Made by a program: the position numbers and the translations under genes
Shown: positions 45,649 to 53,088 of the stretch, one piece after another
How the letters are laid out: each line of letters starts with the position of its first letter
Numbering within the stretch: the stretch's first letter is position 1
Assembly: GCA_026993525.1 (NCBI GenBank)
Contig: JALWSS010000009.1
Coordinates: forward strand, 1-64,000
DNA length: 64,000 nucleotides
Direction of reading: 5' to 3'
Source of the DNA: Saprospiraceae bacterium
GTDB lineage: Bacteria; Bacteroidota; Bacteroidia; Chitinophagales; Saprospiraceae
The notes under the pieces: generated by a model
Seen by the model: the letters and a program-made list of their open reading frames with translations, nothing else
Database searches by the model: none
What the model was told of the DNA's origin: nothing

Positions 45649-46320
45649 TCACCCGCCGTACTTTCTCTTGATGATCTCTGTGTAATTGTCTTTTACCGCA
45701 CCAAAAACGAGGTTGTATGAAACGCCAAGCTGAATGGCATGGTAGGTAGCAGTATAGGCCTGGCGCAGGTTGGGGATTTCAGGTCTTTTGGAATAATAGA
45801 TATTGTATGATGCTTCGATCATGGCGTATTTACCGAAGGGAAAGGAAAAACCTATGCCGGCATTGGCGCCCGGGTATTTGTCGTAATTGTAGGTGTACTG
45901 CTGTCCGACAACAGCATCCGTAAATGTGAGTTTGCTGTCATAAACACCGATTCCTCCTCTTAATACCAGACCAAACCTGGCAGCGGGGTATCGGCAAAGC
46001 TTTGACCTGAGAAACAAACCCAAATACCGGGAGGATATCTCATCTGAACCGAAAGGAATTCCGCTCACCTCCAAATCGAGTTCAGGCGGGATAAGGTCCT
46101 GAGAGTACTCTATGCCAATTTGCAGCTTGTGAAGTCCTCCGGCAATGCGGCCGCCAAAGTTCAGGTACCGGGAGTTATTCGCATAGGAAAAGTCGTATTT
46201 GGTATTGTTCATCCCGGCAAATCCCTCTACTACCAGGTTCTGGGTGTGAACCGGATTGGGAAACAGGTAAAGGGCCAGCAGGACAATGATGGCAAAATAT
46301 GTCTTGTGGGCGGAACGCAT
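45649..46320 (-). CDS. Outer-membrane beta-barrel protein
   Basis: A 223-residue protein (start MRSAHKTYFAIIVLLALYLF; an ATG at 46338 is possible) with a signal peptide ending near PVHTQ. Strands such as FAGMNNTKYDFSYANNSRYLNFGG, FGLVLRGGIGVYDSKLTF, YPGANAGIGFSFPFGKYAMIEASYN and AIQLGVSYNLVFG suggest an 8-stranded barrel like other outer-membrane beta-barrel proteins (PF13568 type). A 13-bp hairpin lies just upstream of the start region. It is 171 bp downstream of nothing on its strand but precedes the giant adhesin, whose biogenesis it might support; unproven. Confidence 0.75.
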   Translation of the reverse strand: MRSAHKTYFAIIVLLALYLFPNPVHTQNLVVEGFAGMNNTKYDFSYANNSRYLNFGGRIAGGLHKLQIGIEYSQDLIPPELDLEVSGIPFGSDEISSRYLGLFLRSKLCRYPAARFGLVLRGGIGVYDSKLTFTDAVVGQQYTYNYDKYPGANAGIGFSFPFGKYAMIEASYNIYYSKRPEIPNLRQAYTATYHAIQLGVSYNLVFGAVKDNYTEIIKRKYGG

Positions 46321-46358
46321 GTGTTTTCTAATTGGCATTGCTGCGGGTAGGAAATAAT

Positions 46359-46393
46359 TAAGGTTAGACAAAAGCGCTGGTTGTCTAACCTTA
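46359..46393. repeat. 13-bp perfect hairpin in the leader of the barrel gene
   Basis: AAGGTTAGACAA (46360-46371) and TTGTCTAACCTT (46381-46392), extended by one T-A pair, with a 9-nt loop. It sits 21 bp before the 46338 ATG and between this gene and the 52-residue peptide gene on the same strand. It has no T-run, so an RNA stabiliser or operator is as likely as a terminator. Confidence 0.75.
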
Positions 46394-46457
46394 TTCGTTG
46401 TTCCTGTCTTCATATATCAGACATGCAACGCGGGAACATGAAAGAAGTTTACCCCGA

Positions 46458-46616
46458 TTACATCATTCGCAAGGCTTTCACCAGATAAGTACATGAAAAG
46501 GGCAATACCAACCAAAACCACTGTGGCATTGCAACAAGCATCCAGATCATTACTATGGTGGAGACAGCGAAAAGAATCCAGTCCTTCAGCGTAGAATTTG
46601 TAGCTTCAACATTCAT
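46458..46616 (-). CDS. Small two-TM membrane protein (52 aa)
   Basis: A 52-residue protein starting MNVEATNSTLKDWILFAV, with two close hydrophobic helices (WILFAVSTIVMIWMLVAM and WFWLVLPFSCTYLV). Upstream Met is out because the promoter lies there. No family recognised. A textbook promoter 22-53 bp upstream makes expression likely. Possibly a subunit-like or regulatory membrane peptide. Confidence 0.7.
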   Translation of the reverse strand: MNVEATNSTLKDWILFAVSTIVMIWMLVAMPQWFWLVLPFSCTYLVKALRMM

Positions 46617-46637
46617 TTTGTTCTGATTTTGTGGGGG

Positions 46638-46669
46638 CAAAAGTAGAAACCACTCCACGAACTGGCAAA
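46638..46669 (-). promoter_or_regulatory. Promoter of the 52-residue membrane protein
   Basis: Minus strand: TTTG (46669-46666), 20-nt spacer, TACTTTTG (46645-46638). Full match to the Bacteroidota -33/-7 consensus, 22 bp before the ATG. Confidence 0.85.
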
Positions 46670-46711
46670 TGTGAAGCTGATCATTTTTTCGATTTCAGGG
46701 GCACTGGATGG

Positions 46712-46816
46712 ATATACTCAAAACGAAGTGGTTTGGGCGGCTCCGCCGCCCAAACTTCCCATCCACACTGGACGGGAGTGATGAATTACTCCCAAACCAC
46801 TTCGAATCGGGTATAT
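46712..46816 (+). mobile_element. 105-bp palindromic MITE-like element, copy 2
   Basis: Left arm 46712-46737 and right arm 46791-46816 are imperfect inverted repeats: outer ATATAC/GTATAT and inner CGAAGTGGTTTGGG / CCCAAACCACTTCG match perfectly, with a 6-nt mismatched stretch between. An internal hairpin GTTTGGGCGGC-3 nt-GCCGCCCAAAC overlaps the left arm. Same orientation, length and arms as copy 1 at 34552-34657. Confidence 0.8.
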
Positions 46817-46833
46817 TAAACTAATGTGTCAAG

Positions 46834-47541
46834 ATGGACAAAGGGTATTTGTGGCATCGTCTTACATTCCTGGTCAAGACTTACCCCGTGAGGTTGGTCA
46901 GGTTGTTTAATTGGCCTGTGGCCGGCTGCAAGCGGCTGTTTCATTACAACTCACCCAACCGGAGGAACCTGGTGATTCAGGTTGCCGGATGGTGGCTGGG
47001 CATGGTGTTCCTGCTGTTGAATTTGTTGCTGGCAGGAGATGTTTATGAACTTGTCTCCAGGGGCCTGAAAAAGCCCCGCCCACTGAGCCGTGATGAACTG
47101 GAATTTGCGAAGAAGATTTTTGGAACATCTATCCGGTTTGAATTGGTGAGGCTGGATGAACGGGCTCGCCTGGGCTGCAAAAACAAAGGCATTGCCTATG
47201 TGAGCTTGTTTACCATCAACAGTTGGGGTGTTGTGAGCAGCGACACCCTGATACACGAGTTGATGCATGTCTGGCAATACCAAAAAATGGGGTTGGCCTA
47301 CATCCCGCTGGCCCTGCTGGCACAAAGAAGTTCGGAAGGATATAGCTACAACGGACCGAAGGGGCTCAAACAAGCCCGCAAAGCCGGCTTCAAACTCTGC
47401 TCCTTTAACCTCGAACAACAGGCAGAGATCATAGCCGGCTACGCTTCTGCAATCAGGCCCCTGGGTAAAAGCAGGCAACCCGGACCGGATCAACACGTTT
47501 CAGATTTGGAGCACTTCGCTTCGCAATTGCATCAAAGATGA
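46834..47541 (+). CDS. Membrane protein with HExxH metallopeptidase-like motif
   Basis: A 235-residue protein. A hydrophobic helix at about residues 48-68 (IQVAGWWLGMVFLLLNLLLAG) anchors it; the rest holds DTLIHELMHVWQYQKMG, an HExxH zinc site with the V(W/F)QYQ context of DUF4157-like zincins. RFELVRLDERARLGCKNKG and YVSLFTIN precede it. Proteolytic activity is not proven. It starts 18 bp after the MITE-like element, so the element may carry or affect its promoter. Confidence 0.75.
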   Translation: MDKGYLWHRLTFLVKTYPVRLVRLFNWPVAGCKRLFHYNSPNRRNLVIQVAGWWLGMVFLLLNLLLAGDVYELVSRGLKKPRPLSRDELEFAKKIFGTSIRFELVRLDERARLGCKNKGIAYVSLFTINSWGVVSSDTLIHELMHVWQYQKMGLAYIPLALLAQRSSEGYSYNGPKGLKQARKAGFKLCSFNLEQQAEIIAGYASAIRPLGKSRQPGPDQHVSDLEHFASQLHQR

Positions 47542-47592
47542 GGGCCTGGTGAATAAAATGTGGATTCCTGAATTTGTAAATCGTTGAAGTTG

Positions 47593-47600
47593 TAAGTTTG
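47593..47600 (+). promoter_or_regulatory. -7 element of the corA gene
   Basis: TAAGTTTG, exact TAnnTTTG match, 26 bp before the start. TTTG at 47573-47576 gives a short 16-nt spacer. Confidence 0.5.
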
Positions 47601-47626
47601 CGCACTTGAATGAAATGTCGTGATCC

Positions 47627-48577
47627 ATGATTAAATATTACATCAGAGAACAAGGCAGGGTTAAGGAGACGCTGGAGCCGACGCCGGGTTCATGGATCAA
47701 CATTTCTCCTCCTTTCACCCCGGAAGAGCTCGAGGAAGTGGCCCAGCAATTTGACATCCCGCTGGATTTCCTCACTGACCCGCTTGACATTGACGAGCGC
47801 TCGCGTTATGAAAGAGATGAAGACCAAAAACTCATCATTCTCAGTACACCCATCCTCAATCCGTTGGAGGAAGATATTGATGCCATATTCATCACCATTC
47901 CGGTGGGTATCGTGCTTACACCTGATCACCTGATCACCATCAGTTCGTATGAAAATCCGGTGTTGAACTTGTTTCTCGAGAACAAAGTGAAAAATTTTGA
48001 ACCGGAGGATGAGCAACTTTTTGTTCTTCAGCTTTTTGAACAAAATGTTTACCGGTTCCTGAATTGCCTGAAGCAATTGAATCAGCGCCGCAATCTCATC
48101 GAAAAGGAACTTTATTTTTCCAGCAGAAATCAGGAGTTGAAATACCTCCTCAGCATTGAAAAGAGCCTGGTATATTTTGCCTCCTCACTCAGCGACAATG
48201 AGTTGCTGAAGATGAAAATGAAACGAACGGATTTCTTGTCGCTGGGAGCAGATGAGGAAAAGCTCGAACTGTTTGAGGATGTCATCATTGACAACAGCCA
48301 GGCCCTTCAGATGGCCAATATGTACACCAACATCCTGAATGGTACCATGGATGCCTATGGCTCCATCATTTCAAACAACCTCAACCTGACCATTAAAAGA
48401 CTCACCACCATCACCATCATTCTGATGGTTCCCACACTTGTAGCGAGTTTTATGGGAATGAATGTTGTTCTGCCTGTTGAAGCAAATGAAGAGCACACCT
48501 TTTGGCTCATCATTGTCATTTCCATCGTGAGCAGCTTCATTTTGGGTTGGTATTTCCAACGGAAAAATCTCTTTTGA
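47627..48577 (+). CDS. corA: CorA-family divalent cation transporter
   Basis: A 316-residue CorA: N-terminal cytoplasmic alpha/beta domain (GSWINISPPFTPEELEEVAQQF), long helix with YTNILNGTMDAYGSIISNNLN, TM1 ending in the selectivity signature FMGMNVVLPV, TM2 (FWLIIVISIVSSFILGWYF) and a basic tail QRKNLF. The GMN motif defines the Mg2+/Co2+ channel family. Co2+/Mg2+ uptake next to a B12-dependent enzyme gene is suggestive but may be coincidence. Confidence 0.95.
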   Translation: MIKYYIREQGRVKETLEPTPGSWINISPPFTPEELEEVAQQFDIPLDFLTDPLDIDERSRYERDEDQKLIILSTPILNPLEEDIDAIFITIPVGIVLTPDHLITISSYENPVLNLFLENKVKNFEPEDEQLFVLQLFEQNVYRFLNCLKQLNQRRNLIEKELYFSSRNQELKYLLSIEKSLVYFASSLSDNELLKMKMKRTDFLSLGADEEKLELFEDVIIDNSQALQMANMYTNILNGTMDAYGSIISNNLNLTIKRLTTITIILMVPTLVASFMGMNVVLPVEANEEHTFWLIIVISIVSSFILGWYFQRKNLF

Positions 48578-48686
48578 TCCCCTCCGGATCTTGTCAGCAA
48601 TTCTTGTTTGATTTTCAACCCATTAAGATTTTTTCCCTCCCGGTTTAATCTATTTGCTTACAAAAACCGTAAATTCCGGTTTTGCG

Positions 48687-48771
48687 TTTTCCACAATGTG
48701 AATAACCTGTGGAAAAATACAAAGCACTGACAGGCAGCTTGTTGCAATAGTTATCCACAGCTTGTGGAAAA
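48687..48771. other. Cluster of five DnaA boxes; candidate oriC or DnaA-controlled region
   Basis: Five 9-mers fit TTWTNCACA: TTTTCCACA (48687, plus), TTATTCACA (48705, minus), TTTTCCACA (48716, minus), TTATCCACA (48751, plus, the classic high-affinity box) and TTTTCCACA (48771, minus). They fall within 85 bp of a 493-bp gap (48578-49070). A 7-bp inverted repeat AAAACCG/CGGTTTT (48663-48683) and AT-rich sequence lie just to the left. Chance would give about four such boxes in the whole window. The role may be the chromosomal origin or DnaA control of the ribonucleotide reductase. Confidence 0.7.
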
Positions 48772-48960
48772 CTCAATGCTGCCAAACTTTGAAGGTGCAT
48801 TACTTTAGTGCTTACAAACCACATACAGAGAAAAGTGCACACGTTCACCAACCGTCTTGCGGTCGAAACACAGGGGGGAACATATCCGTCTCACCAGACA
48901 AATTTCCGTTCCCGTTAAACAAACTTTCGAGGCTTACTGATACTAAAAACTATTGTGCCT

Positions 48961-48995
48961 CGTCTCCGCCTTCCATCGGAAGGTGGGGCGTTTTT
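48961..48995 (+). terminator. Intrinsic terminator in the ribonucleotide reductase leader
   Basis: CTCCGCCTTCC (48964-48974) pairs with GGAAGGTGGGG (48978-48988), extended by CG/CG past a bulge, then TTTTTG. It lies 76 bp before the nrdJ ATG. Upstream, CGAGGC (48928-48933) can pair with GCCTCG (48957-48962), whose last two bases belong to the terminator stem, so the two structures compete. Either an attenuator or the end of a short RNA. Confidence 0.7.
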
Positions 48996-49070
48996 GTGTA
49001 AAGACACTGGAAGGTATTGTGCGAATTGCAACGACATCACCTTTAACCAAACTCACACAAGCAACAGATT

Positions 49071-51665
49071 ATGGAGACATTGGCTTTGACTCACTCACCC
49101 ACAGGCAATGGGAAAAAAGGAACCACCCGGACATATACCTTCAAAGAAGCGCTGAAAGCGGCTACCCGGTATTTCAAGGGGGATGAGCTTGCGGCCAACG
49201 TTTGGATCAACAAGTACGCCCTCAAAGACTCGGAAGGGAATCTGTATGAGCGGACCCCTGACGATATGCACAAGCGGATAGCTACCGAGCTGGCCCGGAT
49301 AGAGGCGAAGTATCCGAACCCGGTGAAGTTTGATGCGCTGTATGAACTTCTGAAAAATTTCAAGTACATCGTTCCCCAGGGAAGCCCCATGTCGGGTATT
49401 GGCAACAATTATCAGGTGTCTTCACTCTCCAATTGCTTTGTCATCGGCAACAATGCAGACTCCTACGGAGGTATCATCCGCACCGATGAAGAGCAAGTGC
49501 AGTTGATGAAAAGACGGGGTGGGGTAGGCCACGACCTTTCTCACATTCGCCCGAAAGGCAGCCAGGTACTCAACAGTGCTCTTACGTCCACGGGACTGGT
49601 GCCGTTCATGGAACGCTATTCAAATTCCACCCGTGAGGTGGCCCAGGATGGCCGGCGGGGTGCGCTGATGCTCACTGTTTCAATTAAACACCCTGATGCG
49701 GAAGATTTTATTGATGCCAAACTGGAGGCCGGAAAAGTGACCGGTGCAAATGTGAGTGTCAGGGTAACGGATGAGTTCATGTCCGCAGCGGTGTCGGGCA
49801 AGAAGTTTACCCAGCAATATCCCATTGATTCTGACAAACCGCTATTCTCCAAGGAGATAGATGCACAGGCATTGTGGAACAAAATCATTCACAATGCCTG
49901 GAAATCAGCTGAACCCGGGGTGTTGTTCTGGGATACGATAATTCGGGAATCGGTACCGGATTGCTACGAAGACCTTGGGTACAAAACCATTTCAACCAAT
50001 CCCTGCGGTGAAATTCCGCTGTGCCCTTATGACAGTTGCCGTTTGCTGGCTATTAATCTTTACAGTTATGTAGATCATCCGTTTACGCCAAAGGCGAAAT
50101 TCAATTTCCAGAAGTTTTCACAGCATGTGCAATTGGCACAGCGCATCATGGATGACATCATTGACATTGAATTGGAGAAGATTGACCGCATTCTGGCCAA
50201 GATCGAAAACGATCCTGAAGCAGAAGATATCAAGGGGACAGAATACAAGCTTTGGAAGAAGATCAAGAAGACTTGTGAAGAAGGCCGGAGAACCGGCGTC
50301 GGAATTACAGCTGAGGGCGATATGCTTGCTGCACTTGGGCTTCAATATGGCACTGATGAAGCCATTGATTTTTCCACCGAGGTTCATAAAATACTGGCCG
50401 TCAATGCTTACAAGTCTTCGGTAAAGCTGGCCAGAGAGCGAGGCCCGTTCAAGATTTACGACGCTGCCCGTGAAGCAGGAAACCCCTTCATCAACCGGCT
50501 CAGGGAAGTCGATCCGAAGCTCTACGAGGACATGGTGAAGTACGGCCGCCGAAACATCGCCTTGCTGACCATTGCACCAACCGGTACGGTAAGTCTGATG
50601 ACCCAGACCACCTCAGGCATCGAGCCTGCCTTTCTCATCACCTACAAGCGCCGCCGCAAGGTCAATCCAAATGACCAGGAAGCCAAAGTGTCTTTCGTTG
50701 ATGAGGTCGGAGACGCTTGGGAGGAGTACAATGTTTTTCACCACAAGTTTCTCACCTGGCTGGAAGCCAATGGCGTTGACAGGAAGAAGGTTGAAAGCAT
50801 GGATGCGAAGGAATTGGATAAACTCATCCGGGAATCACCGTATCACAAAGCAACAGCCAACGATGTGGATTGGGTGCAGAAAGTAAAGATGCAGGGGGCC
50901 ATTCAGAAGTGGGTGGACCACAGCATCAGCGTAACGGTGAATATCCCTGAAAACACGCCCGAAGAAAAGGTGCGCGAGATTTACAAAACCGCGTGGGAAG
51001 CAGGTTGTAAGGGATGCACCATTTACCGGGAGGGCTCTCGTTCAGGGGTGCTCGTTTCTGACAAAGACAAAAAAGAAGACGCCTCATCTGCTGACCAGGC
51101 CAACTCCTTTGCCGTCACCTATGCACCCAAGCGCCCCAGGCGCCTGGATGCAGAGATCATCCGCTTCAAGAACAACAACGAGCGTTGGATTGCGGTGGTT
51201 GGTTTGCTGGAAGAAAGACCCTACGAGATTTTTACCGGACGGGCAGAAGATACTTTCATGATCCCGTCTTATGTTAGCAGAGGTTGGGTGCTCAAGCAAA
51301 AAGATGAGTTTGGCAACAACAGGTACGACTTCCAATACCTTGACAAAGACGGATACAAGGTGACCATGGAAGGGCTCTCCCGTTCTTTTGACAAAGAGTA
51401 CTGGAATTACGCAAAACTGATCTCTGGCACCTTGCGCCATGGAATGCCCCTTCAGTACGTAGTGAACATGGTAAACAGCCTGAATGTGGAACAAGAACAC
51501 ATCAACACCTGGAAAAACGGCGTGGTACGGGCGTTGAAAAAATTCATTCCGGACGGCACCCAGGCAGTAAAACAGGTTTGCCCGGAGTGTGGCGATCACG
51601 ATGGGGTGATCTACAAGGAGGGTTGCCTCATTTGCAAGAGCTGTGGCCACACTGAGTGCGGTTGA
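49071..51665 (+). CDS. nrdJ: Adenosylcobalamin-dependent ribonucleotide reductase (class II)
   Basis: An 864-residue class II enzyme reducing ribonucleotides to deoxyribonucleotides with B12. Motifs: SLSNCFVIGNNADSYGGI (first redox Cys), KRRGGVGHDLSHIRPKG, SNSTREVAQDGRRGALMLTV, NPCGEIPLCPYDSC (catalytic Asn-x-Cys-x-Glu), NIALLTIAPTGTVSLMTQ, and GCKGCTIYREGSRSGVL. The C-terminus has a zinc-ribbon-like CPECGDHDGVIYKEGCLICKSC used in re-reduction. No N-terminal ATP cone. Oxygen-independent, needs cobalamin. DnaA boxes and a terminator lie in its leader; no B12 riboswitch was recognised. Confidence 0.96.
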   Translation: METLALTHSPTGNGKKGTTRTYTFKEALKAATRYFKGDELAANVWINKYALKDSEGNLYERTPDDMHKRIATELARIEAKYPNPVKFDALYELLKNFKYIVPQGSPMSGIGNNYQVSSLSNCFVIGNNADSYGGIIRTDEEQVQLMKRRGGVGHDLSHIRPKGSQVLNSALTSTGLVPFMERYSNSTREVAQDGRRGALMLTVSIKHPDAEDFIDAKLEAGKVTGANVSVRVTDEFMSAAVSGKKFTQQYPIDSDKPLFSKEIDAQALWNKIIHNAWKSAEPGVLFWDTIIRESVPDCYEDLGYKTISTNPCGEIPLCPYDSCRLLAINLYSYVDHPFTPKAKFNFQKFSQHVQLAQRIMDDIIDIELEKIDRILAKIENDPEAEDIKGTEYKLWKKIKKTCEEGRRTGVGITAEGDMLAALGLQYGTDEAIDFSTEVHKILAVNAYKSSVKLARERGPFKIYDAAREAGNPFINRLREVDPKLYEDMVKYGRRNIALLTIAPTGTVSLMTQTTSGIEPAFLITYKRRRKVNPNDQEAKVSFVDEVGDAWEEYNVFHHKFLTWLEANGVDRKKVESMDAKELDKLIRESPYHKATANDVDWVQKVKMQGAIQKWVDHSISVTVNIPENTPEEKVREIYKTAWEAGCKGCTIYREGSRSGVLVSDKDKKEDASSADQANSFAVTYAPKRPRRLDAEIIRFKNNNERWIAVVGLLEERPYEIFTGRAEDTFMIPSYVSRGWVLKQKDEFGNNRYDFQYLDKDGYKVTMEGLSRSFDKEYWNYAKLISGTLRHGMPLQYVVNMVNSLNVEQEHINTWKNGVVRALKKFIPDGTQAVKQVCPECGDHDGVIYKEGCLICKSCGHTECG

Positions 51666-51711
51666 TCAAAAGACGAATCATTGAAAGTATATCATACCTG
51701 GATGTAAAAAT

Positions 51712-51739
51712 GGGTGAGTCGCAACCGGCTCACCCTCTT
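51712..51739. terminator. Hairpin shared by nrdJ and sir2 ends
   Basis: GGGTGAG (51712-51718) and CTCACCC (51729-51735), 10-nt loop, then TCTTT. The right arm includes the Sir2 stop codon, so the hairpin overlaps coding sequence of the convergent gene. Confidence 0.65.
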
Positions 51740-52437
51740 TCGTTCAGCAGTTTTTCCACCAATTTGGGCACACCTGTGGTGGCCACTTCTGCAATCACTT
51801 CGAGGTGGGCAATTGACCGCATTTCGGGATTTAAACTGGGATTGGGGTCTATGTAATACACCTTTGCATGCGAAGGGGCATAGCCCACCAAACCGGCTGC
51901 CGGATACACCTGCATGCTGGTTCCGACCACGATGATCATATCGGCAAATTCTACCTCAGCGGCTGCCACTTCAAGCATCGGTACGTACTCGCCAAACCAG
52001 ACGATGTGTGGGCGCAATTGAGCCCCTTTTTCGCACTTGTCACCCAGGTGAAGGTCTTTGTCCCAGTCGTAGATCAGGGCAGGGTCCAGCGTGCTTCGCA
52101 CTTTCTTCAACTCCCCGTGTAAATGGATCACATTGGTGCTGCCGCCCCGTTCGTGCAAGTCGTCAACGTTTTGGGTGATGACCACCGTTTCAAACTTTGA
52201 TTCCAGCTTTGCAAGGGCCTGATGGGCTGCATTGGGCCTGACATCGTTCAATTGCCTCCTGCGGGCATTGTAAAATTCGAGTACCAACTCTTTGTTCCTG
52301 TGCCAGCCTTCGATGGAGGCCACTTCCATTACGTCGTGTTCTTCCCAAAGACCGCCGGAATCCCTGAATGTTTTTATTCCGCTTTCAGCGCTGATGCCGG
52401 CACCGGTAAGGACTACCACTTTCTTCCTGGCTGCCAT
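51730..52437 (-). CDS. cobB: Sir2-family NAD-dependent deacylase
   Basis: A 235-residue sirtuin. Start MAARKKVVVLTGAGISAESG; an earlier Met would translate the GGTTTTTGA repeat into a PQKPQ run and is rejected. Motifs: GAGISAESGIKTFRDSGGLW, TQNVDDLHERGG, catalytic His in VIHLHGEL, IVVGTSMQVYPAAGL. FYNARRRQ holds the Tyr-x-x-Arg pair of class III sirtuins, which favour succinyl/malonyl-lysine. The zinc module is eroded: only one Cys (DKCEKG) in place of four. Confidence 0.93.
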   Translation of the reverse strand: MAARKKVVVLTGAGISAESGIKTFRDSGGLWEEHDVMEVASIEGWHRNKELVLEFYNARRRQLNDVRPNAAHQALAKLESKFETVVITQNVDDLHERGGSTNVIHLHGELKKVRSTLDPALIYDWDKDLHLGDKCEKGAQLRPHIVWFGEYVPMLEVAAAEVEFADMIIVVGTSMQVYPAAGLVGYAPSHAKVYYIDPNPSLNPEMRSIAHLEVIAEVATTGVPKLVEKLLNERG

Positions 52438-53054
52438 TTTGATGAAATGTTTTTGAGGGTTTTGAGGTTTTTGAGGTTTTTGAGGGTTTTTAGGGCTATC
52501 GATTACCCACAAGTCCATCATTCCGGTTCTGAGGGCTCTGACTCATAAAGTAACCGAGGTTTGAAAACCCCATCAAACATCTTGAAACCCCTTGTTTCCT
52601 GTCCCTGTCCGGCGGCCAGACGGGCGGCGGCCAGACGGGTAACGAGGGGTTAGCGGATTACCTCCTAATCACATCAAACATCTTTACAGAGCATCAGCAT
52701 CCATTTCAAGGCACATCCCGAATTTGGTGATAAAGCTATTCCTGATGTGATGTTTTGAATAGAAGTTGGATGTGGGTAGGGGTACTGGCATGATTCCCGC
52801 CGTTGCCTGTCTGCCGACAAGGCAGGAAACGGCGGGTTACAAGATGGCTGATGTCATCACGGCTTTTTGCCAAAGCTAAGGCAACAGGGTATAAAATGTT
52901 TCTTTCACGATCAATGAAGTTGGGTTGTAGAGGCATTTTCCGATGGGGTTGGGATTTGTGGGTAATCGATAGGGTTTTTAGGGTTATGAGGGTTTTTAGG
53001 GTTTTGTACCGAGGCAAGCTCGGGATTGAGGTTTTTGGGGGCGTCATTTAACCC
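52438..53054. repeat. Repeat-rich gap, about 620 bp
   Basis: No credible gene. It holds G/T-rich short-period repeats (52450-52496 and 52971-53006, units like GAGGTTTTT and AGGGTTTTT), a 20-bp inverted repeat (52497-52516 and 52952-52971; 19 of 20 identical; core TCGATTACCCACAA), two tandem copies of a 15-bp GGCGGCCAGACGGGC-type unit (about 52609-52640), and a hairpin CCCGCCGTT...AACGGCGGG with 15 of 17 arm positions paired (52796-52836). It might be a decayed mobile element bounded by the 20-bp repeats. Confidence 0.75.
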
Positions 53055-53088
53055 ACGTTTACTAAACCTTTGGAGGTTTGGTAAACGT
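53055..53088. repeat. 14-bp hairpin abutting a stop codon
   Basis: ACGTTTACTAAACC (53055-53068) pairs with GGTTTGGTAAACGT (53075-53088), one G-T pair, 6-nt loop. It begins directly after the minus-strand stop of the SWIM-domain gene. No T-run, so probably an mRNA 3' stabiliser or weak terminator. Confidence 0.75.

Noticed and set aside
48772-48960. Cobalamin riboswitch before the B12-dependent reductase
   Set aside because: The conserved core (GCCACTG and the B12 box AGYCAGGAGACC-type) is not present; only hairpins are seen.
52736-53047. Minus-strand reading frame of about 100 codons in the repeat-rich gap
   Set aside because: It runs through the G/T repeats and a hairpin, has repeat-derived composition and no domain; a GIY-YIG remnant was considered but no motif fits.
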